7,030 bases of DNA from Desulfatibacillaceae bacterium (GCA_030018745.1 JASEHB010000125.1:1-7030); one strand, 5' to 3'. Shown: positions 1-6,865, counted from the first letter of the stretch. The notes: generated by a model from the letters alone, not told the origin. Numbers and translations are program-made.

Positions 1-906
1 GGGGTTTACAGCCCGCGCATAGAGGAGGCTTTTTTCAACAAGAAAAAGGTGGCGATTTTAAATTTTGCGGGCTTCAGAGACTTTTACCCGGAGCTTGCGG
101 CTGCAAACCTTAAAAAGCATCCCCTTTTTGAAAAATGCGAAATAGCAACCAACGAAATAAAACTGCCGGAGATTAACGGCAAGGGCAGGGGGGTCAGGGA
201 GCTTCGCTCCATAGACATTGCAAGGTATTTTGATTGCGCAAAAAACCTTGCTCCTGTGGCCGAGCAGATAAGCCGCCTTGGGCAGGGCGCGCAGTTTGTT
301 GCCCTGCCTGCAATTTTGGGCATCAGCAATTACCAGAGCATAAGAAAGAGCCTGGAGGAGATTGCCGGAGCCATAATTTACGAGGTGCCAACCCTGCCGC
401 CATCCATTTTGGGCATGAGGCTTGACGAGGCGCTGAAATCGCGATTTGCCGAGCTTGGCGGGGTTTTGCTTTCCGGCGAGCGGGTTCTTGGCGGGGGCAT
501 TGAAAACAGCCGGGTTTTGTCTCTTTGGCTCCAGAGCAGGTCAAAAATATCTGCGGACAATTTTGTGCTGGCAACAGGCAGCTTTTTTTCCGGCGGGCTT
601 GTAAGCCGCCTGGACAGCATAAAAGAGCCGGTTTTCAACCTCAAAATCCTTGCAGACCAAAAGCGGGGCAACTGGTACAACCCGGCCTTTTTATCGGCGG
701 AAAGCCACCCCTTTATGGAATATGGAGTGATGACCGACAGCAGGCTAAACGCCCTGGATGCTTCCGGCAGGGCTGTGGAAAACCTTTTTTGCGCCGGGGC
801 TGTTCTTGCCGGTTATCATCCGGTGAGGGAGCAGTCGGGCCTTGGAGTTGCAATCGGCACGGGCGTTTTTGCGGCAGACAGGATAATTGAGCTGGCAGGC
901 AAATGA
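1..906 (+). CDS. glpB: Anaerobic glycerol-3-phosphate dehydrogenase subunit B, C-terminal part (5' end outside window)
   Basis: GlpB is the flavin-containing middle subunit of the GlpABC complex, which oxidises sn-glycerol-3-phosphate to dihydroxyacetone phosphate and passes electrons to the menaquinone pool at the inner membrane. The frame is open from base 1, so the gene begins left of the window. About 301 residues are visible, matching roughly residues 120-419 of the E. coli protein by remembered alignment. The GTG at 49 is an internal Val, not a start: similarity to GlpB (KKVAILNFAGFRDFYPELAAANL) runs straight through it. Other GlpB signatures are PTLPPSILGMRL, LATGSFFSGGLVSR and a C-terminal flavin-binding stretch, ENLFCAGAVLAGYHP. 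The TGA stop overlaps the glpC start as ATGA, indicating translational coupling. The N-terminal dinucleotide-binding motif cannot be checked here. Identification is confident. Confidence 0.93.
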   Translation, partial: GVYSPRIEEAFFNKKKVAILNFAGFRDFYPELAAANLKKHPLFEKCEIATNEIKLPEINGKGRGVRELRSIDIARYFDCAKNLAPVAEQISRLGQGAQFVALPAILGISNYQSIRKSLEEIAGAIIYEVPTLPPSILGMRLDEALKSRFAELGGVLLSGERVLGGGIENSRVLSLWLQSRSKISADNFVLATGSFFSGGLVSRLDSIKEPVFNLKILADQKRGNWYNPAFLSAESHPFMEYGVMTDSRLNALDASGRAVENLFCAGAVLAGYHPVREQSGLGVAIGTGVFAADRIIELAGK

Positions 907-2108
907 TAGACCTGGAAAACATAAGCTTTGACCACTGCATAAAATGCACGGTCTGCACGGCATATTGCCCTGTGGCCCGCGCCACGACTGACTACCCAGG
1001 CCCCAAGGCCAGCGGCCCGGACACGGAAAGGCTTCGCATAAAAAACCCGGAGCTTATAGATGATTCCCTTGCCCTTTGCTCCAACTGCAAGCGTTGCGAA
1101 ATCGCCTGCCCTTCAGATGTTAAGATTGCAGACATAATCCAGACCGCCAAAAACAGGTATTCGAAAAAAAGGCCAAATCCCAGGGATTTTTTCATGTCCC
1201 GCACGGATCTGGCCGGAAGCCTTGCCACAAGGGCCGCCCCCCTGGTCAACCTCATGACGGGCTTGAAGCCTGCCAAGCGCATTTTCGACAAGTTTATCGG
1301 CATACCTTTTGAGCGGCAGATGCCCTCCTACGAGCGGGGGACCTTTCACCAGTGGTTTGACGGCCATGTGAAAAACCAGGCCCGCTTTTCCGAGCAGGCC
1401 CTTTATTATACCGGCTGCTATGTAAATTACCTGGATCATAAGCTTGGCATGGATATGGTAAGGGTGGCAAACGCGCTTGGCGTGGGCCTGCGCCTTACAA
1501 GGGAAAAATGCTGCGGCGTGCCGCTCATTGCAAACGGCTTCATTGAAAAGGCGCAAAAAAACGCCCGGCACAATATAAAGGCGCTCTCGGCCCAGGTGCA
1601 GGGCAAGGCGGACTGCGTTGTCTGCACCTCGTCATCCTGCGCCTACTGCCTGCGCTGGGAATACCCCAACCTGCTGGAGCTGGATAATTCCGGCTATGCG
1701 GACAACCTGACCTTTGTTTCCGCCTTTGTGTGGCCGCGTCTGGAAAGGCTTAAACCCGGCGCACTCACCCCGCAGCCCATGAAGGTTGCCTACCACGCCC
1801 CCTGCCATCTGGAGCGCCTGGGCGCAGCAGCCTACACCATCGCCCTTCTCCGGGCCATTCCCGGCCTGGAGGTGATTCTTCTCAATTCCGAATGCTGCGG
1901 CATTGCCGGAACCTACGGGTTTAAAAAGGAATATTACGATATTTCCCAGGCTGTCGGCTCGCGCCTTTTTGAGCAGATAGACCAGGCTGCCCCGGATTTT
2001 GTTGTAACGGATTGTGAAACCTGCAAATGGCAGATAGAGATGAGCACCCCCTACAAGGTGCTGCATCCTGTTTCGCTACTGGCAAGGGCGCTTAAAAAAG
2101 GCCCTTAA
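903..2108 (+). CDS. glpC: Anaerobic glycerol-3-phosphate dehydrogenase subunit C (iron-sulfur/CCG-domain subunit)
   Basis: GlpC is the iron-sulfur subunit that anchors GlpAB to the membrane and relays electrons to quinone. The protein is 401 aa (E. coli about 396) and looks complete. Two 4Fe-4S ferredoxin-type motifs lie at the N-terminus: Cys12, 15, 18, 22 (CIKCTVCTAYCP) and Cys59, 62, 65, 69 (CSNCKRCEIACP). Two cysteine-rich CCG domains follow: Cys172 with Cys203-Cys204 (EKCCGVPLIANGF), and Cys301 with Cys331-Cys332 (CCGIAGTYGFKKE), plus VVTDCETCKWQIEMST at about 367-382. The family is shared with the HdrB-type and glycolate oxidase GlcF subunits, but segment-by-segment similarity to GlpC is high. 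The ATG overlaps the glpB stop by four bases, so the two subunits are probably made in equal amounts. No transmembrane helix is obvious, as expected for this family. All cluster cysteines are intact, so it should be functional. Confidence 0.95.
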   Translation: MIDLENISFDHCIKCTVCTAYCPVARATTDYPGPKASGPDTERLRIKNPELIDDSLALCSNCKRCEIACPSDVKIADIIQTAKNRYSKKRPNPRDFFMSRTDLAGSLATRAAPLVNLMTGLKPAKRIFDKFIGIPFERQMPSYERGTFHQWFDGHVKNQARFSEQALYYTGCYVNYLDHKLGMDMVRVANALGVGLRLTREKCCGVPLIANGFIEKAQKNARHNIKALSAQVQGKADCVVCTSSSCAYCLRWEYPNLLELDNSGYADNLTFVSAFVWPRLERLKPGALTPQPMKVAYHAPCHLERLGAAAYTIALLRAIPGLEVILLNSECCGIAGTYGFKKEYYDISQAVGSRLFEQIDQAAPDFVVTDCETCKWQIEMSTPYKVLHPVSLLARALKKGP

Positions 2109-2127
2109 GGCAGGGAATCCCCCCCCG

Positions 2128-2148
2128 GCAGGCAACACGCTGCTTTTT
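2128..2148 (+). terminator. Weak hairpin plus T-run after glpC
   Basis: Twenty bases after the glpC stop, GCA-(bulged G)-GC pairs with GC-TGC across an AACAC loop and is followed directly by five T residues (2144-2148). The five-pair stem with a bulge makes it a weak candidate for ending the glp transcript before the next, unrelated gene. Confidence 0.3.
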
Positions 2149-2202
2149 GTAATACAGGCTTGTGCTTGGCAAAAGCATCTGTTAAGCATTTTTTTTCTGC
2201 CT

Positions 2203-2208
2203 TACAAT
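2203..2208 (+). promoter_or_regulatory. Possible -10 box upstream of the radical SAM gene
   Basis: TACAAT matches the sigma-70 -10 consensus at five of six positions and lies about 35 bases before the TTG start, in a locally AT-rich stretch with an eight-T run at 2189-2196. No convincing -35 hexamer is found at 16-18 bp spacing, so this is a tentative promoter for the 2244-5856 genes. Confidence 0.25.
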
Positions 2209-2226
2209 GCCTTAAAAAAGCCTGCT

Positions 2227-2234
2227 GGAAGGAG
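2227..2234 (+). promoter_or_regulatory. Strong ribosome binding site fixing a TTG start
   Basis: GGAAGGAG lies nine bases before the TTG at 2244. This purine block and the immediate start of a MKILFTTAY-type beta strand support the rare TTG start. Confidence 0.75.
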
Positions 2235-2243
2235 TAACAGGTA

Positions 2244-3539
2244 TTGAAAATCTTATTCACCACCGCCTATATCGGCAAAGATGGATATTATGACTGGTTC
2301 AAGTTCCAGTGCCCGGAACCTTTCCGCCTCACTGCGCCTTCTGTGCTTCATGCAGGGCTGCGCTTCATAAACGCCAACCTGCCCCAGATAGAGATTCTGG
2401 AATTTCCCACCTGGCACCAATATATTTCCAAACTGGCCGAGGGCTGGGATGTTGTGGGCTTTTCCTTTTACACCCATGAGACCAACAAGATTGTGGAAAT
2501 GGCCGATTATGCCCGCAAGGCTGGTGTCTCCACCCTGTGGGGCGGCAATTACGGGGCCATAAACCCGTTTCTGGAAGGCCTGTTTGACCGGGTTTTTACA
2601 GGCTATGCAGAATGGGAGCTTGCCGATGTGCTGGGTGTGAAGATTGAGCGGCTGCTTCATCCATCTATGATTGTGCCAATGGGTATCCGTACCCTGCCCT
2701 TCAGGGTTCAGAACATGGGGGCGATCCAGACCCAGCGGGGCTGCCCCATGAAATGCGTTTTCTGCCAGACCCCGGCCTTTGCTCCAAAAACCCAGACTGT
2801 TCCTTTAGAGTCTTTGGATGAAGTCCTGAAGCACTACAAATCGCGGGGAATAGACTGGATAGCAGTTGCTGATGAGAGCTTCGGGATTGTTCAGGATCAC
2901 ATGGAAAAGTTTCTGGAGCTTGTTAACCACTATGGTTTTTACTGGGCGGTGATGACAAAGGCAGACATTGCCCTAAAGCACCTGGATACCTGGAACCAGA
3001 CCCGCTTCATGGGCTGTGGCATAGGAATGGAAAGCCTGCATCGGGATTATCTGGATTCCTGGAGAAAGAACCAGACCTGGGACAGCGCCCTCACCTTGCG
3101 GGAGCGGCTTTACGAGAGCAACCGCTATTTCTGGGGCTATTACATAATAGGCCACGAGAACGCCACCTACGAGAGCACTTTGGAAGAAATTGAGGTCATG
3201 GCAGGCCTGGAGCTTGGGGTAATGCAGGTTACCATACTCACCCCTTTTACAAACACGCCTCTGTGGGATGACCTTGACAGCAAATATGGCATATTTGAAA
3301 AAGACTGGTCCAAGTTCGACACCAAGCACCTTGTGTGGAACCACCCCCACATGACCGCAGACCAGCTTCACAAGCTGCGCTGGTATGCCAGCATCCGCCA
3401 CAACAACCCAAAAGCCTTCGCCAAATTCATCTGGCGCATCTACAACAACTATGCCAGTCATTTGAAGTCCCACGCCAAGGCGCTCAAGCTGGTTTCAAGC
3501 TTTCCCATAAAGGCAAACCTGCACCGGAGCACAAGGTGA
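2244..3539 (+). CDS. B12-binding-domain-type radical SAM protein, substrate unknown
   Basis: This 431-aa protein has the two-part layout of B12-binding radical SAM enzymes (the large class that includes class B methylases and hopanoid enzymes such as HpnR). Residues about 1-135 resemble the cobalamin-binding Rossmann domain: DVVGFSFYTHET at 69-80, the GG loop of LWGGNYGAINP at 98-108, and FDRVFTGYAEWEL at 114-126 in place of the usual D-v-v-x-G-E-x-E. The radical SAM domain starts near 155 with the cluster motif Cys167-x3-Cys171-x2-Cys174 (RGCPMKCVFC). It continues with ADESFG (209-214), GCGIGMESLH (257-266) and LTPFTNTPLWDD (332-343). There is no DxHxxG lower-ligand His motif, as is common in this class, so B12 use is not proven. 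Its stop overlaps the aminotransferase start as GTGA, so the two probably act in one pathway. No signal peptide or membrane segment is seen. Methyl transfer or another rearrangement is possible; I cannot name the reaction. Confidence 0.88.
   Translation: MKILFTTAYIGKDGYYDWFKFQCPEPFRLTAPSVLHAGLRFINANLPQIEILEFPTWHQYISKLAEGWDVVGFSFYTHETNKIVEMADYARKAGVSTLWGGNYGAINPFLEGLFDRVFTGYAEWELADVLGVKIERLLHPSMIVPMGIRTLPFRVQNMGAIQTQRGCPMKCVFCQTPAFAPKTQTVPLESLDEVLKHYKSRGIDWIAVADESFGIVQDHMEKFLELVNHYGFYWAVMTKADIALKHLDTWNQTRFMGCGIGMESLHRDYLDSWRKNQTWDSALTLRERLYESNRYFWGYYIIGHENATYESTLEEIEVMAGLELGVMQVTILTPFTNTPLWDDLDSKYGIFEKDWSKFDTKHLVWNHPHMTADQLHKLRWYASIRHNNPKAFAKFIWRIYNNYASHLKSHAKALKLVSSFPIKANLHRSTR
3526..3529 (+). 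promoter_or_regulatory. Ribosome binding site for the GTG start at 3536
   Basis: GGAG sits six bases before the GTG at 3536, inside the last codons of the radical SAM gene. It supports a start overlapping that gene's stop rather than the far-upstream in-frame ATG at 3335, which would give 67 extra residues of out-of-frame radical SAM coding sequence. Confidence 0.65.
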
Positions 3540-4705
3540 TTTTGCCAGAAAACCAAAGGAAAAGGCTTTTGGAAAAAGGCAGTTTCATACCCTTTCATCG
3601 GCCCTGGTTTTCGGGCAAAGAGCTTGCCCATGTTGCTGACGCCGTGAATTCGGGCAGGCTCATGGGGGCAGGCCCCTATGCAGGGCGCTGCGAAAAAATG
3701 CTGGAGGCCGCCCTTGGCTGCAAAAGGGTTCTTTGCACCAATTCCGCCACCGCAGCCCTTGAAATGGCCGGGCTTTTGCTTGGCATAGGCCCTGGGGATG
3801 AAGTGATTGTGCCCTCCTTTGCCTTTGTATCCACAGCCAATGCCTTTGCCCTTCTGGGGGCCACCCCGGTTTTTGCTGATATCCGGCCAGACACATTCAA
3901 CCTGGATGAAGAAAAGCTTGAACAGGCAATAACAAAAAAGACAAAGGCCATTGCGCCTGTTCATTATGCCGGGGTTGGCTGCAACATGGAGGCCATAAGC
4001 GCCTTTGGCCTGCCGGTTATTGAGGATGCGGCTTTGGGCCTTTTTGCAGCCCTTAACGGGAGGCCCCTGGGGACAATTGGGGATTTTGGCGTTTTTTCCT
4101 TTCATCAGACAAAGGGGCTTACCTGCGGCGAGGGCGGGGCGCTTGCCGTAAACAGGGCGGATATTGTCGGGCGGGCCGAGACGGTTTTGCATTTTGGCAC
4201 GGACCGGGCGCAATATCTTGCCAAAAAGCAGGATTCCTATTCCTGGTGCGAAAAGGGTTCCTCCTTTTCGCCATCCGAGCTTTGCACCGCCTTTCTGCTG
4301 GGCCAGCTTGAATCAGTTGACTTTATTCTGGAAAGCCGCAAGGCCCTTTGGCAGGGCTATCACCTGGCCCTTGAAGATGCAGAGAAAAAGGGCCTGGCAA
4401 GGCGGCCCGTCATTCCAGAAGGCGCAGTTCACAATGCCTGCCAGTATTGGCTTTTGATGGCGGATGCAAAAAAACGGGATCTGTTTATTGAAGGCATGAA
4501 CAGGGCCGGCGTGCAGGCGGCAAGCCATTATCCGCCATTGCACCAGACCCCTGCTGGAAAGCGCCTGGGCAGAAGTGTGGGCCACTTGAGCATATCAGAA
4601 GACATTGCCGGGCGCATTGCCCGCCTTCCCTTTTGGACGGGCATGGACAAATCAGCGGCAGACAAGGTTATTGACACAACCCTTAAAATCCTTGCCAGAC
4701 TCTGA
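3536..4705 (+). CDS. wecE: WecE/RffA-like PLP aminotransferase (DegT/DnrJ/EryC1 family)
   Basis: This 389-aa protein (E. coli WecE 376 aa) is collinear with dTDP-4-amino-4,6-dideoxygalactose transaminase, which transfers an amino group from glutamate to C4 of a dTDP-4-keto-6-deoxyhexose. Matching stretches are IPFHRP (18-23), SATAALEMAGLLLGIGPGDEV (about 70-90, partly identical), PSFAFVSTANAF (93-104), PVHYAGV (141-147) and LGTIGDFGVFSFHQTKG. The Schiff-base lysine is Lys193 in FSFHQTK, and Asp164 (EDAA) should contact the PLP nitrogen. Residue 167 is Leu, where the family usually has Gln or His. The GTG start at 3536 overlaps the previous stop by four bases and has a GGAG site; the longer in-frame form from 3335 is rejected. 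No other enterobacterial-common-antigen genes are here, so the exact sugar, or whether the substrate is a sugar nucleotide at all, is inferred only from family. The symbol denotes family resemblance, not proven function. Confidence 0.9.
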   Translation: MILPENQRKRLLEKGSFIPFHRPWFSGKELAHVADAVNSGRLMGAGPYAGRCEKMLEAALGCKRVLCTNSATAALEMAGLLLGIGPGDEVIVPSFAFVSTANAFALLGATPVFADIRPDTFNLDEEKLEQAITKKTKAIAPVHYAGVGCNMEAISAFGLPVIEDAALGLFAALNGRPLGTIGDFGVFSFHQTKGLTCGEGGALAVNRADIVGRAETVLHFGTDRAQYLAKKQDSYSWCEKGSSFSPSELCTAFLLGQLESVDFILESRKALWQGYHLALEDAEKKGLARRPVIPEGAVHNACQYWLLMADAKKRDLFIEGMNRAGVQAASHYPPLHQTPAGKRLGRSVGHLSISEDIAGRIARLPFWTGMDKSAADKVIDTTLKILARL

Positions 4706-4781
4706 AGCAAAGCCCAATCCCCAAAAAGCCGCATTAAAGGCTTGCGCCTTTGCCAATCTGCCGGATAAACTGTGCGCCTGC

Positions 4782-4804
4782 CCCAAGGGGATTCCCCCCT
4801 TGGG
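4782..4804 (+). terminator. Perfect 9-bp-stem hairpin with downstream T-rich tract
   Basis: CCCAAGGGG (4782-4790) and CCCCTTGGG (4796-4804) are exact reverse complements around a five-base ATTCC loop. A T-rich tract (4811-4819, broken by one C) begins six bases after the stem. It lies 77 bp after the aminotransferase stop and ends 38 bp before the KASIII start. It could be an intrinsic terminator or attenuator between the two genes; the gap before the T-tract is longer than ideal. The rest of the 4706-4842 gap shows no clear promoter hexamer pair. Confidence 0.5.
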
Positions 4805-4842
4805 TGACGATTTCTTTTTGTGCCTGGCTTGCGGAAAAAATC

Positions 4843-5856
4843 ATGGGCATTCGTTCACACATACGCGCCATAAGCGCGCATCTGCCTGAAAAGGTTCTGG
4901 ATAACGCTGCCCTTTGCAGGCAGTATCCCAATATCACCCCGGAGCACATTTTAAAGCACACGGGTGTGGCAAAGCGCCATGTTTCAGCACCAAGAGAGTC
5001 CGGGCCGGATCTGGCAGGGGCGGCTGCAAAAAAGCTTCTGGCGGAAAACAGCATTGCGCCGGATGAGGTTGACTACCTGCTTCTCTGCTCCATGGAGCCT
5101 GACCACAAGGCCCCGTCCACAGCCTGTTTGTGGCAGCACCGGCTTGGTATTCCCACAAGCGCAGGCGCTCTGGAGTTCAACCTGGGCTGCTCCGGCTTCA
5201 TTTACGGGCTTTCCCTGGCCAAGGGGTTGGTGGAAACAGGCCAGGCAAGAAGCGTGCTTCTGGCAGTGGGCGAAGCCCCAACAAAGGTCATTCATCCGGA
5301 GGATGTTCACCTGGCTGTGCTTTTCGGGGATGGCGGGGGCGCTGCCCTGATAAGCGCGGCAGAGGAAAAATCCCCTTCGGGTATAGGCTCCTTTGTGCTT
5401 GGCACGGACGGCTCGGCCACAAGCATAAGGGTAAGGGGAGGGGCTGGCAGGGAGCACGCTGACCAGGAATGGATCGACAAATACAAGGCTGTGGGCGGCC
5501 TGCCCTGGGGCCGAATGGAAATGGACGGAATGGCGGTTCTGCGCTTTGTTCTTGCCACGGTTCCGGGCCTTGTCGCCAAAACCCTTGAAAAAAACGGCCT
5601 TGGCCCGGATGACATTGACCTTTACATATTCCACCAGGCAAACGGCTTTGTGCTTAATACCCTGTGCCGCAAGATGGGCATAAAAAAAGAACGGTTTTTT
5701 TCTAACATACAAGACTGCGGCAACACAATTTGCGCCACCATACCAATAGCCATGAGCGCAGCCCTGGCCCAGGGCCGCATAAGGCGGGGCGACAGGCTTC
5801 TGCTGGCAGGCTTTGGCGTGGGCCATTCGTGGGGGGCGACAGTTGTCACATGGTAA
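4843..5856 (+). CDS. Beta-ketoacyl-ACP synthase III (FabH)-like condensing enzyme
   Basis: This 337-aa thiolase-fold enzyme is of KASIII type, which joins an acyl starter to a malonyl-ACP-like extender. The catalytic triad is complete: Cys116 (LGCSGFIYG), His264 (FHQAN) and Asn294 (CGNT). FGDGGGAALI (161-170) and the C-terminal GFGVGHSWGAT (323-333) are also typical. The ATG at 4843 is chosen because GIRSHIRAISAHLPEKV fits the first FabH strand; its ribosome site (GGAAA, 4833-4837) is weak. In-frame GTG at 4804 and ATG at 4750 would run through the hairpin and add Cys/Pro-rich sequence unlike the family. Compared with E. coli FabH, Trp32, Arg36, Arg151 and Arg249 correspond here to His35, His39, Val155 and Phe269, so the partner or substrate probably differs from housekeeping FabH. 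The adjacent aminotransferase suggests that it makes a special acyl group. No ACP gene is in the window. I give no symbol for that reason. Confidence 0.9.
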   Translation: MGIRSHIRAISAHLPEKVLDNAALCRQYPNITPEHILKHTGVAKRHVSAPRESGPDLAGAAAKKLLAENSIAPDEVDYLLLCSMEPDHKAPSTACLWQHRLGIPTSAGALEFNLGCSGFIYGLSLAKGLVETGQARSVLLAVGEAPTKVIHPEDVHLAVLFGDGGGAALISAAEEKSPSGIGSFVLGTDGSATSIRVRGGAGREHADQEWIDKYKAVGGLPWGRMEMDGMAVLRFVLATVPGLVAKTLEKNGLGPDDIDLYIFHQANGFVLNTLCRKMGIKKERFFSNIQDCGNTICATIPIAMSAALAQGRIRRGDRLLLAGFGVGHSWGATVVTW

Positions 5857-5868
5857 AAGTTTGGATCA

Positions 5869-6693
5869 ATGACCATGCACGATGACAAAAAAGCCGATTC
5901 CCCATGCAGGGAGAGCAAGGGGCATGGCGTGCCGGAAAGCGCCTCAAGCCCTCTGATGAGCGAGCAGGTTTTCCGCTCCAGGCTTGCTGCCTTGTGCAAG
6001 GGGCCAATTCAGGTGGATTTCACTTTCAACAGGGCCTCCCTTTTGCGGGCAAGCCTTGTTAGGGGAGTGATAAAAATCCGCATTCAGCACGCTTTCAGGG
6101 CGGCAGATGACAACACCTTAAAGGCCCTGGCGGATTTTGTGCAGAAGCCTGAAAGCTCAAGCCAGGCCATTCTTAAAGGTTTTGTGCAAAGCCGCAGTGA
6201 GCTGATTTGCTTTTTTGCGGAAAAGGCGCAATCCGGCCAATGCGCCCAGGTTGAGTATGTGCCTGAAAAACTGTTGAATGGCAGGGAGTTAAAGCCCCAG
6301 GGCCGCCACAAGAACCTTGAGAAAGTGCTTGCAAAGGTGGCTGATGATTACAGGCTGGATGCCAAAGGCATAGGCATTTTCTGGAGCCAGGGCAGGGAGA
6401 TTGCAGGCCCCAAAAGGCGCTCCATCCGCTTTGGCAGCTTCAACTCAAAAAACCGCACAATCCGCATTCATCCGGTGCTGGACAGCCCGGTCGTGCCGGA
6501 TTTTTTTATTGAGTTTATTGTGTATCACGAGCTTTTGCACGCAATCTTTCCGCCGACTAAAAAGCCGCAGGAGAGGCGCAGCATCCACACCGGGCAGTTC
6601 AAACAAAGGGAAAGGCTCTTTGCCCGCTATGATGAGGCAATTGCCTTTGAGCGCAAGTTTGCGCGGGAAAAACTTGGCATGAAAATCAAGTAG
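5869..6693 (+). CDS. SprT/YgjP-like zinc metalloprotease-domain protein
   Basis: This 274-aa protein has a C-terminal zincin domain. The segment RFGSFNSKNRTIRIHPVL (187-204) leads through a helix to YHELLHA (219-225), and a third candidate zinc ligand is His240 in HTGQFKQRERLF. This order, strand-strand-HExxH-(x15)-H-x2-F, is characteristic of SprT-like and YgjP/DUF45 domains. Glu221 would be the catalytic base. Residues about 30-180 are not recognised; they include basic helical stretches (141-165). There is no signal peptide or membrane helix, so it is likely cytoplasmic. The gene starts 12 bases after the KASIII stop and may share its transcript, although a protease has no obvious part in that pathway. 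The start is uncertain: the ATG at 5869 has no clear ribosome site, the ATG at 5875 has GGAT eight bases upstream, and Met30 (5956) is also possible because residues 1-30 look unstructured. The substrate is unknown. Confidence 0.8.
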   Translation: MTMHDDKKADSPCRESKGHGVPESASSPLMSEQVFRSRLAALCKGPIQVDFTFNRASLLRASLVRGVIKIRIQHAFRAADDNTLKALADFVQKPESSSQAILKGFVQSRSELICFFAEKAQSGQCAQVEYVPEKLLNGRELKPQGRHKNLEKVLAKVADDYRLDAKGIGIFWSQGREIAGPKRRSIRFGSFNSKNRTIRIHPVLDSPVVPDFFIEFIVYHELLHAIFPPTKKPQERRSIHTGQFKQRERLFARYDEAIAFERKFAREKLGMKIK

Positions 6694-6813
6694 CCATGAG
6701 CCAATCAGGGTCAGCGCATTTGAAAAAAATAAAACCAAAAACAAAAGGGGCGGTTTTAGGGTCGTCATTTAAGGCTCACGCGCACAAAGCAAGCCCCAAT
6801 AACAGCCTTTTGC

Positions 6814-6832
6814 GCGGATTGCCGCTTTTTTT
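6814..6832 (+). terminator. Probable intrinsic terminator after the SprT-like gene
   Basis: GCGG (6814-6817) pairs with CCGC (6822-6825) across an ATTG loop and is followed immediately by seven T residues (6826-6832). The stem is short but all G:C. It lies about 120 bp past the SprT-like stop and is the best terminator candidate for the right-hand transcript. Confidence 0.45.
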
Positions 6833-6865
6833 AAGACAAGGCCGCAAGCTGGCTGCTTTGTATAT

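Noticed and set aside
2166..2182. Sigma-54-like promoter (TTGGCA element)
   Set aside because: The -24-like TTGGCA is present, but the base pair at the -12 spacing is TG instead of GC, so the essential second element is missing.
2106..2204. TAAGGCAG / CTGCCTTA 8-bp inverted repeat, and CTTAAAAAAG repeated at 2091 and 2211
   Set aside because: The arms are 83 bp apart and the direct repeats are short and A-rich. Matches of this size are plausible by chance in a gap of this length.
3335..3535. N-terminal extension of the aminotransferase from the ATG at 3335
   Set aside because: It lies entirely in another frame of the well-conserved C-terminus of the radical SAM protein and resembles no aminotransferase sequence. 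The GTG at 3536 has a better ribosome site and gives the family length.
4984..5826. Long minus-strand open frame (280 codons) opposite the KASIII gene
   Set aside because: It is a mirror of a strongly coding + strand gene, rich in Cys, Ala and Gly, with no recognisable domain. The same applies to the minus frames at 3458-4213 and 2973-3473.
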